From Zygaena filipendulae (taxonomy: Eukaryota > Arthropoda > Insecta > Lepidoptera > Zygaenidae), in NCBI GenBank assembly GCA_907165275.2, contig OU015650.1:2696001-2760000 (forward strand): DNA of 64,000 nucleotides, in the 5' to 3' direction. Positions 1 through 9,719 of this stretch are shown piece after piece. The position numbers were made by a program, and so were the translations under genes. Numbering within the stretch: position 1 is the first letter of the stretch; each line of letters opens with the position of its first letter. The notes under the pieces are model-generated. The model saw only the letters and a program-made list of their open reading frames with translations, did not search any database and was not told the DNA's origin.

Positions 1-244
1 TTTAAAATCGGTTTAGTAATTATGAAATGTTGCTACAAGATTGACGACTTCATGACAGATAAAATGTAAGTTCTATCAATTAATAATGTAAATGATGGAT
101 CGTTTTTTGTTTTATTTTATTTGTAACATATTTTAAAATGTACCTAATATTGCTATTATTATAATATTATACCCTGCCAGGGTAAATGTAATTTATATCT
201 ATTTATAGCTATCGTTGCATGTAACAATTAATATAAATAAATAA

Positions 245-325
245 ATAAATAGTAGATCCAGAGATTACCCCCTACAACGTCACAAACTCATAAACTTTTG
301 CTCTTTAAAATGTTAGTATAGCATA
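245..325. repeat. Retroposon tail fragment in a COG3 intron
   Basis: The stretch 'gatccagagattaccccct' followed by 'cacaaactcataaactttt' recurs with small changes at 26270-26330 and 44080-44110. It is a fragment of the RTE/SINE-type tail family common in this window, ending just inside the intron after exon 6. The (AAAT)n tract at about 228-251 adjoins it. Confidence 0.6.
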
Positions 326-333
326 CGACTCAC

Positions 334-543
334 TCGAGCGCGGCGGAGGTGTCCGCGAAGAAGTGCCGGTAGAGGGCGCACTCGTCGCGGCACTTGTGCG
401 CGAGCAGCGCGGCGGCGGCGCGCAGCGCGGCGCAGTGGTCGCGGCGCGCGGGCGGCGGCGCGGGCGGCGCGCGCGGCGGTGGGCACACGCGCCGCCGCCG
501 CGACACGTACTCGTGCTGCAGCTCCGACAGCAGCGCGGCGTAC
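334..543 (-). CDS. COG3: COG3 coding exon 6
   Basis: 210 bases. The acceptor is ctccag|GTACGCC and the donor is CTCGA|gtgagt, phase 2 at both ends. It encodes YAALLSELQHEY, then an Arg/Pro/Ala-rich stretch, then RDHCAALRAAAALLAH and CRDECALYRHFF. The exon is very GC-rich, in strong contrast to its introns. Long open frames on the plus strand here are only mirrors of this composition. Confidence 0.94.
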
Positions 544-3500
544 CTGGAGCCAGGCCAGCGACACTCCCTTAATGAATCAAAACTTACTATAGCGCTCTCC
601 ACATTCGCGCGCGAAGCCGCGAAACACCCGCGAACTATAAGTGTGGTATCATGGTTCGCGGGTGTGGAAAGCGCTTTAGGATTTATGCGCGAACTTCTTT
701 ACCAACTTTGGAATACTTAACCAAATTTCTATGACCGCGTCATACATTGCGTTGGTAAGGTTGGCACAAAATGCTTTCATAGATCTGTTCAGCGATTAGA
801 ATGGAAATGCCTACTCTTAAAACGTAGTGATTATTTGCTCAGTGCCTGGAGCGGTGGGAAGATTGCAGTCAAACTATCTATTACTAGTTACCTAGTTATT
901 ATAAAAAAACTAAAGACGGAACGCGTAGAACAAACAAGTGAAGCCCGGGAAAAGACACCACACCGGCACACCGTGCACGTACACAGAAACACGCACACAC
1001 TTACAAGAAAAAAACACCATACCTTTTAGTTTGAGCTTCTCCTGCTAATGTAATTTTTTCTAACGCAACAATTAAATTAGAAAAAATGCCATATTGTGTC
1101 GTCATCGGTAAAAAAAAGTATACACTTGCCTATCACTACATGCATACGTATTAACCGGCTTCACTTCGTTGTTCAAGACGTTCCGTCTTTAGTTTTTATT
1201 TGGCCTGAGCCTATTACTAGTTACTATGCAAAGAAGCGATACTCTCCGCTGTGCGCTAAAATCGTGTGCCCCGACGCGCGACGTACCGGTAAGCTGTGTG
1301 TGTCCTGGACAATATCAACTCAAGAAACAGCGCAGCAGCAGCTGATTTTCAGTTTTTCTTTTTTTATGTCAGGGGCAACGGCACACTAAAGCCGGTCCAG
1401 ATAAGGCGTTTTAGGCGCGATTCGAAAACGCGCGTGTTCCCGAGATACTAGAGCCACATAGATCCCGTCCAGATGCTCTCGCGCGTAAAACGCTTGCAAC
1501 GCGTTGGACTCTCGACTCGCGCGTTCTCGACTCGCAAGTATAACGCCTCATCTGGACAGGCTCTAATGGTAAGTGATCACTACCGCCCATGGATATCTGC
1601 GACATCAGTTGGGGTCAAAGAAAAAAGAAGGGCACATCGGAAATAATAACTTTATAAGAATATGCCAGACATAAAATAGTTAAAAAGCACAATTGCAGAT
1701 TAAGTACCGAACTAATGCGACAGTCTTTGCGAGTCCAGCAAGGATTAATTTACTTTTAAACATAAATAAACCAACAAGTTCGAAGAGGTTATTCCAACAT
1801 TTTTGGCTGTCAAGTAAGGAAAAATTCCTCGAGAAGCTGGAGTTTTATGTTTCAAGAAAGATTAAGCATACTTACACTTCAGTTGTTTCAGCTCTTTGCT
1901 CTACTTCTTTCAACACCATCTTCAACTTAGGCGCGGCCGCCTGGAACTTCCCAAAGTACACCGCATATGTGGTATCTATGTTCTCCTGATCCGTCGAGTC
2001 CTCCTCCCTCGGAGCTATCACTTGTTCTGTCGCATGGTTGAGTATGTGGACAACGTAGGAGCGAATGTGTGATATAGCCACGTTTTGAAGGTGACGATAT
2101 TTGACCAGGTAAGTGTGGGACTCTTTGAAGTGGTTCTGGAAATATTTTTTATACCAATCAATTTATGAGGGTAAAACATAAGTTCACCCTCTGCCTAGGT
2201 CGCGTTCAGAAAAGGTGACGGTCAGGTGACGAGAATAGTTGACGGAAGAGGAAGTGCTTCTGGAGGGTGGTGGGGTGCAATAGGTTGTAGTTTCTGAACG
2301 TAGCTCCAAAAGAAGCATAGCAATACTATCCTACCTCCCTACATATTGCTGTGATAAGACTTTATGAGTTTATGACTATTATATGGACATAGATAAGCAA
2401 TAGTGTGTTAACCCACATTGGAGAAATTTTGAGTAAATCGTGTTTTAAAATTATACCACCATTTTCAGTCAATATTTTTTGTGTTCAATATTTAGTTACA
2501 TATTTAAACAATTTAATAAGGTAAACACATAATATGTAATTAAAAAACGTTCCCTAACTCTCAATAAATCGTTCTGAATAGGTAACTTAATTTTGTGGGT
2601 TAATATGTTATTGCTTATCTGCGTCCATATATGTACCTACCTAATTTTAAGAACACGTTCTTTCTACCTACACTTCCACAACTATTATAAGTTTCTTTTG
2701 TATTTCTTTAGTTAAGTGAATAATTGTAATTCTTTTAAAGAAATAAATTTCTTAAATCTTAAACCATAATAGAAAGTAGGTAGATTGCTTTTCTTGAACG
2801 AAAGAATTTTTTCACTTTTTCTTCCATAATAGTTTGGGAGTGTTACTTAAGGTTACTTAAGGTAAGGTCGTGAGAAATCATTAATTCTTCTTTTCCTTTC
2901 ACATGATAAAATAGTATTACAACCATGGGCAACAAAGAACAAAGAATAGTGCAGTTTGCTCTCTGAGCTAAACTTGTGGTTTTCTTGTATTTCTTGTGGC
3001 TATAAAAATGCATGCGTTCATCACGACTTTTGCCCTCCAACCACAAATCAATACTTTTAAGACTCACATTGGCCTTCATGTATTCCAAGCATTCATCAAT
3101 TTTGGCGAGTACACTAAAGAAGGCTTCACTGTTGACTGACATTGTGGGGCTGTTCAACCTTTGTGACAGGTGCTCCACTTGAGTAAAATAACGCAGTTTA
3201 TGTTTTATATCATCACCTGAAAATTATATAAAAATATCAACATTCCCATTCTAATAAAAATAATACTCATGTTTTAATTTATTAATGATTGTGAGGTAAT
3301 TTTTCAACTAATAGTGGCAGCAAGTACTTAAGTACTTATCCCTTCCTGTAATGTGTGAAGATTCCTGCATTTCATGTTAAGTTATTGTGATGCCAAATAA
3401 AGATTATGTCTAAATCAATATTTCATAAAATGTATTGCTACTCAAACCAACATAAATTTATTGCCCAAAAGTTCTTAGAAATAGGGGGCAAGAATAACTA

Positions 3501-4575
3501 ACCTGATTCCCACCACATGCAAAATAAGAGCTCAGATGTCAAGTTGCAGAAACCACTAACTAGTCTATGTACAAAAACAGGTTCTTACCTATGGCTGAAA
3601 GTTTATTCTGATCAGCCAGCAACTGTTCGCTCATCGAGTGTAAAGCGTTTGTCTTGTCGGATACCAAATTGTACTCCTCAGACAATTTGTTGAGATCTGT
3701 CATTGTGGCTCCAATCTTTGAAATTATTATAAATATTAATACTATATTTGTTATTTATAGATAATAGCTCATTTGCAACAGAGTAATGGCTGCACTCAGA
3801 GTCGTTTTAATTATTACTTAATTTCAAGTAAAGATTTTTAAAACAAAACTGCCGCAATCAGTAATCATTAAAACACCTGAGTGTGGCGGAATGAATTATG
3901 ACAACAGTGAAATTTTTGTATTTTCATTGAATTTAATTGAACTTTTTTAAATGAATTTAATTCAACCAACTTCTTTAAATCTTCGTCTCAATTATCAAGT
4001 GGCTGGAATTATCATTCTACATGAGGCAATAAAGCAGATCATAGGTCTAAATTACAGGATTTTGTTTTTATGCACAAAATTCGTTATTGTCAAATCACCT
4101 ACTTGAGAGCCAAGTAGGTTTGTGGTAATATTACCTGATTTATCAAGGAAACACACTCGTTTTTCCTTTCCTCTAGTTGCTTGTGGTACATTTCGTAAGG
4201 AGCATCGTTCGCTTTGATGCCGCTATCATAGAGGCTTTCATACCACTGCAAGAAGTCAAATGTGGTGTCCACAGACGGGATGCCGGATTCTTTTTCTACG
4301 TTATTATTCGATGAGTTTAGTGGCTTATTCTGTAAAGTCAATGAATGTTTCTGAGCCTATCCATAGTACATTTGTGATGTATTTTGTAACAATAAAATGA
4401 ATTAAATATAAATAAAACGAACTTGGTCCAAGTCATTCGAAACGCCCAGTATAAGGGATTCAATATCTAGTATTGCTTCCCTTTGCTCCGCAGTGAGAGG
4501 CGCTAATGGATTTTCAGAAGAATCCCATTGAAGAAGTTTCGTTTGAATTTCTTTTAAGCTCATAATATTATCCAT
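334..4575 (-). CDS. COG3: Conserved oligomeric Golgi complex subunit 3, N-terminal part (six exons; continues past the left edge)
   Basis: COG3 is a lobe A subunit of the COG tethering complex, a peripheral Golgi complex that captures recycling intra-Golgi vesicles. Reading the minus strand, six exons join in frame: 4575-4423, 4329-4135, 3715-3589, 3216-3068, 2135-1876 and 543-334. They give about 365 residues, against roughly 800 for family members, so the C-terminal half lies off the left edge. Family landmarks are visible: an N-terminal LLQWD...APLT stretch, FDFLQWYESL, LNSPTMSVNSEAFFSVLAKID (compare human LNSPTLSVNSDGF), KFQAAAPKLKMVLKEVEQR (human KFRAAAPKV), and RDHC...CRDECALYRHFF (human RDHCALVRSG...CQDEHQLYNEFF). 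The start at 4575 was chosen for its good context (aaaATGG) and its fit to the family N terminus. The frame stays open to an upstream ATG at 4653, and a later ATG at 4563 is possible. Identity is very secure; the exact start is less so. Confidence 0.95.
1340..1640 (+). repeat. LINE 3'-tail copy interrupted by a MITE
   Basis: The part before the insertion (about 1355-1389, poly-T then 'atgtcaggggcaacggcac') and the part after it (1563-1625, 'aatggtaagtgatcactacc', 'gcccatggatatctgcgac') together match one continuous tail at 21505-21650 and, inverted, at 30165-30295. The family is a lepidopteran non-LTR (LINE-like) tail; I do not assign the clade. Confidence 0.7.
1390..1562. mobile_element. MITE with AGCCxGTCCAGAT terminal inverted repeats, 4-bp CTAA duplication
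   Basis: 173 bases. It starts AGCCGGTCCAGATAAGGCGT and ends with the inverse (aacgcctcatctggacaggct). It is flanked on both sides by CTAA (1386-1389 and 1563-1566). It sits inside a LINE tail whose uninterrupted paralogue is at 21530-21600, so the empty site can be inferred. It lies in a COG3 intron. The inside is rich in CG and Gs/Cs, unlike the host. The superfamily is not assigned. Confidence 0.75.
1876..2135 (-). CDS. COG3: COG3 coding exon 5
   Basis: 86 codons plus two bases. The acceptor is tttccag|AACCAC and the donor is GAAGT|gtaagt. It encodes NHFKESHTYLVKYRHLQNV, a helix around HIRSYVVHILNHATEQV, and the KFQAAAPKLKMVLKEVEQR block. The exon is much less AT-rich than the introns around it. 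Confidence 0.95.
2203..2300. repeat. Short inverted repeat in a COG3 intron
   Basis: A perfect 10-base inverted repeat, CGTTCAGAAA at 2203-2212 and TTTCTGAACG at 2291-2300, encloses a GA-rich stretch. It may be a small MITE remnant, but no clear target duplication is seen. Confidence 0.4.
2381..2630. mobile_element. MITE with roughly 37-bp inverted termini in a COG3 intron
   Basis: The left end (ATATGGACATAGATAAGCAA, then TTAACCCACA) is repeated inverted at the right end (TGTGGGTTAA...TATTGCTTATCTGCGTCCAT) with about five mismatches. The interior is AT-rich and does not code. A TA or AT flank is compatible with a Tc1/mariner-type insertion but does not prove one. Confidence 0.7.
3068..3216 (-). 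CDS. COG3: COG3 coding exon 4
   Basis: Two bases plus 49 codons. The acceptor is ttttcag|GTGATG and the donor is AAT|gtgagt. It holds the best conserved COG3 block, RLNSPTMSVNSEAFFSVLAK. The apparent reading frame running on to 2843 is intron read-through and is not coding. Confidence 0.95.
3589..3715 (-). CDS. COG3: COG3 coding exon 3
   Basis: 42 codons plus one base. The acceptor is caaag|ATT and the donor is ATAG|gtaagaac. It carries the coiled-coil segment TDLNKLSEEYNLVSDKT followed by SEQLLADQNKL. Human COG3 has YLFVSNKT...CEQLLKEQSEL at the same place. The exon is too short to stand out as an open frame and was found by splice continuity. Confidence 0.92.
4135..4329 (-). CDS. COG3: COG3 coding exon 2
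   Basis: 65 codons, phase 0 at both ends. The acceptor is ttacag|AAT and the donor is CAG|gtaata. It encodes the FDFLQWYESLYDSGIK region and the start of a coiled coil (KQLEERKNECVSLINQ) that matches the human segment around FSWFAKLQ...FQEQCDAIL. Confidence 0.93.
4423..4575 (-). CDS. COG3: COG3 coding exon 1
   Basis: 51 codons, ending in phase 0 after SNDLDQ. The donor reads CAA|GTTCGT, which is weak, but it is the only GT that joins in frame to exon 2 at the point where family similarity runs on. The 5' untranslated part probably lies between 4576 and about 4700. Confidence 0.88.
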
Positions 4576-4737
4576 TTTATTATTTAAAAAGCTGAAAAAC
4601 AAAACTTTCAATCGTTTTCGCCACTTACCATACGTCAACTGTCTAGTCATCAAGTGTCAACTATACCAAATGTCAAAATTGTCAAACGATTCAAAAAAGT
4701 ATTTTTTTTTTTGGTGAAGTTTACCCCTTTCGGAGAT

Positions 4738-5093
4738 GGCAGAAGGAAATTTAGTCCATATAGCCAATTCATTTGTATATTTCTTCTTCTGAAGTTATTT
4801 ACATCGAAATGCATTGGTGAGATGCATTCCGATGCTTTACCGAAACTTTTGGCAACAAATCCTCACAGTTGAACCTTAATAGGATGCTCTGTGGGAAGTT
4901 GTATAGTAAAACGAAAACCTCCCGATGAACGCCCTATTTCATCTTATTTCACTGTTTCCGTACACTGTTCATCACTAATAGATCACTATTATGCAAAATG
5001 CACGATATTCACACAATATTAATCACGATAAACTAATTTGCAAAACAAAGAAATAAAACTGACGTCCACTCTGCTAAAAATCCCGCCAAAAGT
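4738..5093. repeat. Direct repeat, copy A, just upstream of the COG3 start
   Basis: This about 350-base segment (gaaggaaatttagtccatat ... tgacgtccact ... tcccgccaaaa) is repeated in the same orientation, diverged, at 5814-6172. The copies enclose the fold-back element at 5118-5660. A third fragment (ttgaaatgcataggtaagat, then catttcgatgctttacc) is at 6280-6325. Each copy contains a hairpin of the type catcgaaatgcat...atgcattccgatg. Copy A contains TCCCGCCAAAA (5081-5091), which fits the E2F consensus on the minus strand. COG3 starts 160 bases away, so part of this may act as its promoter. Confidence 0.65.
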
Positions 5094-5117
5094 CCCCAAA
5101 CGTCAAAGCATTAGGTA

Positions 5118-5660
5118 CTTTCTTTCTTTCTTCTTTTTGTATGGACTTTCGCATTTAATGCATTTATCTAGTTTCACGTAAAATGAATTAGATCAATATA
5201 ATATTTTCTATTGAAATGCTTCATTGTACAGTTTGAAATTACAAGCCACGGTACTTATAGCTTGCAAGAACTTTCTCGGAGCTCTTGAAGGAAACCGAAG
5301 AAATCAGCTCGAAATATCATATATCTTCTTGAGCACATAAAAAATCGTCACTGTTAAAGAAAACTATTGTTCAATACAGCACCCTATTTCACAACAAAAT
5401 TAACCATTTTAAATTAATTTTCAATGTGACGGTTTTTTATGTGCAAGAAGATATATGACATTTTGAGCTGATTTCTTTGGTTTCTTCCAAGAGCTCCGAG
5501 AAAGTTCTTGCAAGCTAGTACCGTGACTTGCAATTTCAAACCGTACAACGAAGCATTTTAATAGAGAAAACAATATGTACATTGATCTAATTAAAGTTTA
5601 CTTGAAACTGGCTAAATACATTATATGCGGAAGTCCATAAAAAAGAAGAAAGAAAGAAAG
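5118..5660. mobile_element. Fold-back element with about 235-bp inverted arms
   Basis: The left arm (5118-about 5350: ctttctttcttctttttgta ... gcaagaactttctcggagct ... catatatcttcttgagcac) is repeated inverted at about 5424-5660, leaving a loop of about 75 bases. No coding capacity is seen. A single arm recurs at 46942-47176 without its partner. The sequence supports a fold-back (long-TIR, non-autonomous) DNA element. The autonomous relative is not in the window. Confidence 0.85.
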
Positions 5661-5779
5661 ACATATTGTGTAAACTTCAGTTGCTGCCATTTTGGTAAAG
5701 TTTTATTCTTCTGAGAGTTTTCCCCTGTTTTCCCCTTTTCGCGTAGATGGAGACCGTCTACACCTTTTCGGGTAAGGCA

Positions 5780-5807
5780 CTCAGACGAAACTTTTTATTT
5801 CGTCTGA
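5780..5807. mobile_element. 28-bp inverted-repeat insert flanked by a 9-bp direct repeat
   Basis: CTCAGACGAAA ... TTTCGTCTGAG forms a perfect hairpin with a short loop. It is flanked on both sides by GGTAAGGCA (5771-5779 and 5808-5816). The paralogous segment at about 4730-4745 (cggagatggcagaaggaaat) lacks the hairpin and has the flank only once, which supports a real insertion with target duplication. Confidence 0.6.
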
Positions 5808-5813
5808 GGTAAG

Positions 5814-6172
5814 GCAAAGGAAACTTAGTCAATACAGTCAATTCAGATATTTATTTTCTTCTTCTTAAGTTATTTACATCGAAATGCATTTCGATGCTTT
5901 ATCGGAACTTTTAGCTGCAGCCTACAACTCTTCATAGTTGAACCTTGATAGGGGTGGGATGGGAAGTTGTATATATGTATAGTAAAACGACACCTCCCAA
6001 AAAACGCCCCATTTCATCTTATTGCACGGTTTCCACACACTATTATTATTACTAGTGGATCACTATCATGCAAAATCCACCACATTTACACAATCATGAT
6101 AAACTTAATTTTAAAACAAAGAAATTAAACTTACGTCCATTTCTGCTCAAATCTCGCCAAAAACTCCTATCC
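5814..6172. repeat. Direct repeat, copy B
   Basis: The diverged partner of 4738-5093, in the same orientation. Shared blocks include gttatttacatcgaaatgca, agttgaacctt, gggaagttgtat, agtaaaacga, cccatttcatctta, and acaaagaaattaaacttacg at the end. Confidence 0.65.
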
Positions 6173-6836
6173 AATCCTCATTCCTCAATCGCAATATTTT
6201 GTTTTGTAAATATTCACCACTTTAGAGAAATACAAAGGATTTAAGCTCGTTCAATTAAGACATGTTTTTTTTTATTAAAATTGAAATGCATAGGTAAGAT
6301 ACATTTCGATGCTTTACCAGATTTTTGGAAGCCGCGTGCGGCGCCTCCACTTCTGCCGAAACAAACCGCTAGGTGCTTGGCGACAGATTTTTAACTTGAA
6401 GGTTGTAAGTAGAAAGTAAAGTAAAGTAAGTAAGGCCTACCACCATGTAATGCTATGGTTTCAAGTGTTTTCTTTTACCAAGAGATTCTCATTGTTGGCG
6501 TAAAAACTTATTTTACTAGCCAGCCTTCCGACGAATTTATTTTTTAAGCTAGATACCAACCACTCCACCACAACTCACTTGAACAGAAAAGTCAAAAAAA
6601 ATTATATAGCGATGCTACTTGATTGGCCCCCACGAAGGTGAGTTAAGTTTAATAATAATATAAGCCTTTTTTTAAATACCTACCTTGTTTCAGTACCTAC
6701 CCAATTTTAGACTGGCGCGAGCGCTAGTGCGAGTTGAAGGGGCTCCGACCACGTCTTTGTTACTTCCTAAATAGTTTAGTTAGAAAGCGCTAGATGGCAT
6801 TACTAGCACATACCCAGACTGCAAATCGACTTGAAG

Positions 6837-6945
6837 ACTGGAGGTCCATATTGAAGACAATCTCGGACCAACCACTTGGTCGTTGTGGCGATCCTTGTGG
6901 GAGGCCTATGTTCAGCAGTGGACGTGTTTCTTCCCACAAAATCCA
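6837..6945 (+). pseudogene. Non-LTR retrotransposon coding-end fragment
   Basis: The stretch reads GRCGDPCGRPMFSSGR in one frame, which matches the recurrent 'GDPW-RPM-SSGR' end of lepidopteran LINE proteins. Only about 35 codons remain and no intact ORF is present. Confidence 0.5.
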
Positions 6946-7224
6946 AAGATAATTAACGTTGATTTGCTTCTGTAATAGTAGTGTCTAGTCTAGTATCATA
7001 ATTTTGATAATATTTACTGGATTTATAAACGATTCCACCAATTAGGTACAAGTTCTCTCATCCAAAAATCAGGAGCGCTGCTAGGAGTTGCTAGTTGGTC
7101 AAGCAAGACCCAAGACAGTTGACTACACAGCTCAGTTCACGTCGTTTAAAGTGGGTCATTCCCAGTTGTCCTCAGCTCAAATGTTCCCACATCTATACAT
7201 ACCTACATATAATAAAATTATAAC

Positions 7225-7660
7225 AGGTCGATGTCTGTATGTGGGAGATAAACAAAAAAAAAATTAGGCGACTCTATGAGTGATATAGAAGCCAAAAATA
7301 CCGCTTTTGTCTTTCTGTCTGTATGTTTGTATTCGTGTTACGCAAAACTGCTGCACCAAATTGAATTCGGTTTTTTTGTTGTATTGCTAAGGGTCTAACT
7401 TGGACCCATGTTTCGATTTTTTCGAAATTCCATCTGGAACTCGAGATATTAAAATAAAATGCTGGTCATCCTACTAATATTATAAATGTGAAAGTGTGGA
7501 TGTTTGTTACTCAATCACGCAAAAACGGCTGAACGGATTTGGATGAAATTTGGCGTGCACATTGTCAGGGGTACAGAAAAGGACATAGGGTACCTTTTAT
7601 CCCGGAATTCCCGGGGGAACTGCGAAATTAACGCGGGGGAAACCGCGAGGGTCAGCTAGT
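7225..7660 (+). repeat. Retroposon tails (RTE/SINE-like), two adjoining pieces
   Basis: 7468-7660 is one of the fuller copies of the tail family. It runs from 'ctactaatattataaatgtg' through 'aatcacgcaaaaacggctga', 'gaaatttggcgtgcac' and 'gacatagggtacc', to the inverted core 'cccggaattcccggggg' and the end 'cagctagt'. 7225-7465 is a second unit with a 'tctttctgtctgtatgtttg' block. No protein is encoded. Confidence 0.75.
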
Positions 7661-8039
7661 CGGTCATAAATGAGAAATTGTCACAGGCGACTTGCGACGG
7701 GGACATTTGAGAATGACCCAGTGAAGTGGATAAGTCGGGTGAATGAAGTGATTTTAAGAACCACCTCTAGTCACAAAGGGCTTGAAACAAAACGACAAAT
7801 ATTGGGTAGTTTCGCATTTATTGGGTATGAGGAACCATTCTGGTCAACATAAGCTATAATGGACATTTCGTTTACAGTGTATTTACAAATTTCTTTTCAG
7901 TATCATAATATAATATATCATTCGTATTTTTAAATTCTAGGACGATGCTTTTACGAGCATATTACTGTATAGTATTCACAATAATTATGAAGACCTAACT
8001 AAAACTCATGTTATACACATACGTTTAATGTTGTACAAA

Positions 8040-9506
8040 ATTACTATATATTTTATTCAATCAAGTCGCTCTCGAATCGCTGGTACTACGTCTGTTTTGC
8101 ATCACACACAAAAAATAAGTATTAAAAAACAACAACTGAAAAATTCCTTCATAAGGAGCCATAGAACTAAGCTTTCAGTCATCGGCCACTTTGTTCGTTC
8201 GATCTGAAGTTTTTAAACAACGTAGCCGATTTAAATACAGCGAATAATATTTTGTTTACTTATATTTTCTAAATATACTCTACATTAAATGTTGATATAT
8301 CATACTATTACGATTCCCCAGCAAAACTCTACTGGCCCTTCACAATGGTACGCATACTTTCAATATGTACATCGTTCCGATTCATAATAATTCTATTACA
8401 ACTTGTACTATATACAAACAATTTTTAATTTAAAACATAAAAAAATACAATGTTAAATAGGTTATAATCTCTAAGGTTATAGTGTTGGAATAAAAAATAG
8501 TTTATTTTTCTTACTTTCTTCCATAGAACGCAACGTGCTACTATATTGACTAAAGCCAGCGATCACTTCAGGCCGCATTCTAGCAACGATCCTTGCCTCC
8601 CATTCGCTAACTGTGTCGCTCTACGACGTTCATTTTATGCGAATAAAATTACATTGAAAACATATTTTATTGACTAACGGTGTAATTTTATTATAACTAA
8701 ATAGCACAAAACTAAACGTTTTCCACACAAAGCATCCACAACTACTGACAGATCATTTAACTCGTGGTAAATAGGAACAAACATCAAATCCAACATAACA
8801 CTGCTAATAACTTACAAATTACATAAAATATTTATAATAATAATAATAATTGTATACTGAAAAAATAAATTAACACAGTCATTGTTCAATGCACAGAAAT
8901 ATTAAACTCTATTTCAACAATTATTATAATTATATTAACACACGTCTTACAAGTTATCTTAATATGGAATATTATGAGGATAGCGAATATCTAAATGTTT
9001 TAACTGAAGTAAAAACTATTAACTACACCGAGTTCACATCGAAATACTAAATGAAGACTCGTCGCTGAGATGCGTTGTTATAGCAGGAAGCGTGGCAGTT
9101 TTGGCATACAATTCTGCACTATAACGTTTAGTAACGAAATAAAATATATATTTTTTGTAGAGTCCAAAGCTGTTAAACCTATAGAGGCCGATCGGTCGCG
9201 GCACCTCGCAGCCCTACACGACAACGGGCTGAGTAAGAGCCCGAGCCGACGGCTAGCTGGACACTCGTGAAGTCGGGTACGCTACGGCTACACTACGCAC
9301 CCCTCGGCGGCGGACCGTCGCGACGCGACGCGCCCATCCATATCCTCGTTAACCTACGAATAACATAACACAGCCAATGTGACACACACCACGATGCGCG
9401 GGGTCGCTGTTCGCGGCGGGGTCGCGAGCCGAGGGGGGGGCGATGCGCGACAGGCAGCTCTGGCCGGTAACACCGGCGGGCTAAGTCCGGGGCGCGCGGC
9501 GGCCGC
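8040..9506 (-). other. bun: Probable bun 3' untranslated region
   Basis: Downstream of the bun stop the sequence is AT-rich, non-coding and free of recognisable repeats until about 7.86 kb. AATAAA signals on the minus strand occur at 8071-8066 region boundaries of this stretch: clearly at 8057-8052 and 8671-8666. The last would give a UTR of about 0.85 kb and the first about 1.45 kb. Which one is used cannot be decided here. Confidence 0.45.
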
Positions 9507-9719
9507 CTACGACACGGGAGGCTGCGGCCCCTGCGGCTGCGGCGGCGGCTTGGCGCCCGCCACCGGCAGCTGCGCCAGCGTGTCCTGGCTGGCGTGCGCG
9601 CGCAGGTACGTGTTCTCCGCTTCGAGCTGGTTGATCCTCTCCATCAGTTCGGCGATGCGCTCCTTCAAAACTTCGACCTCCTCGCGGACCGCGAACATCA
9701 AGTGGCTCTTAACCAGATC
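9507..9719 (-). CDS. bun: bun final coding exon: TSC box and leucine zipper
   Basis: 70 codons plus TAG (9509-9507). The acceptor is ttgttccag|GATCTG in phase 0. The TSC box [20 protein letters not shown] is followed by heptad leucines ([20 protein letters not shown]) and a Pro/Gln-rich tail ending QPPVS. This is shared by every isoform predicted here. The exon is GC-rich, especially toward its 3' end, and this gives false open frames on the other strand. Confidence 0.96.
   Translation of the reverse strand, partial: DLVKSHLMFAVREEVEVLKERIAELMERINQLEAENTYLRAHASQDTLAQLPVAGAKPPPQPQGPQPPVS

Noticed and set aside
363..720. Plus-strand frames of 69 and 108 codons over COG3 exon 6
   Set aside because: Shadows of the COG3 exon, whose minus-strand translation matches the family.
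2843..3067. C-terminal part of the minus-strand frame ending at 2843
   Set aside because: Read-through past the GTGAGT donor at 3067. Family similarity stops exactly at that donor and resumes in exon 5.
4654..4872. 72-codon plus-strand frame divergent from COG3
   Set aside because: It lies in the duplicated repeat 4738-5093, and the paralogous copy at 5.8 kb does not keep the frame.
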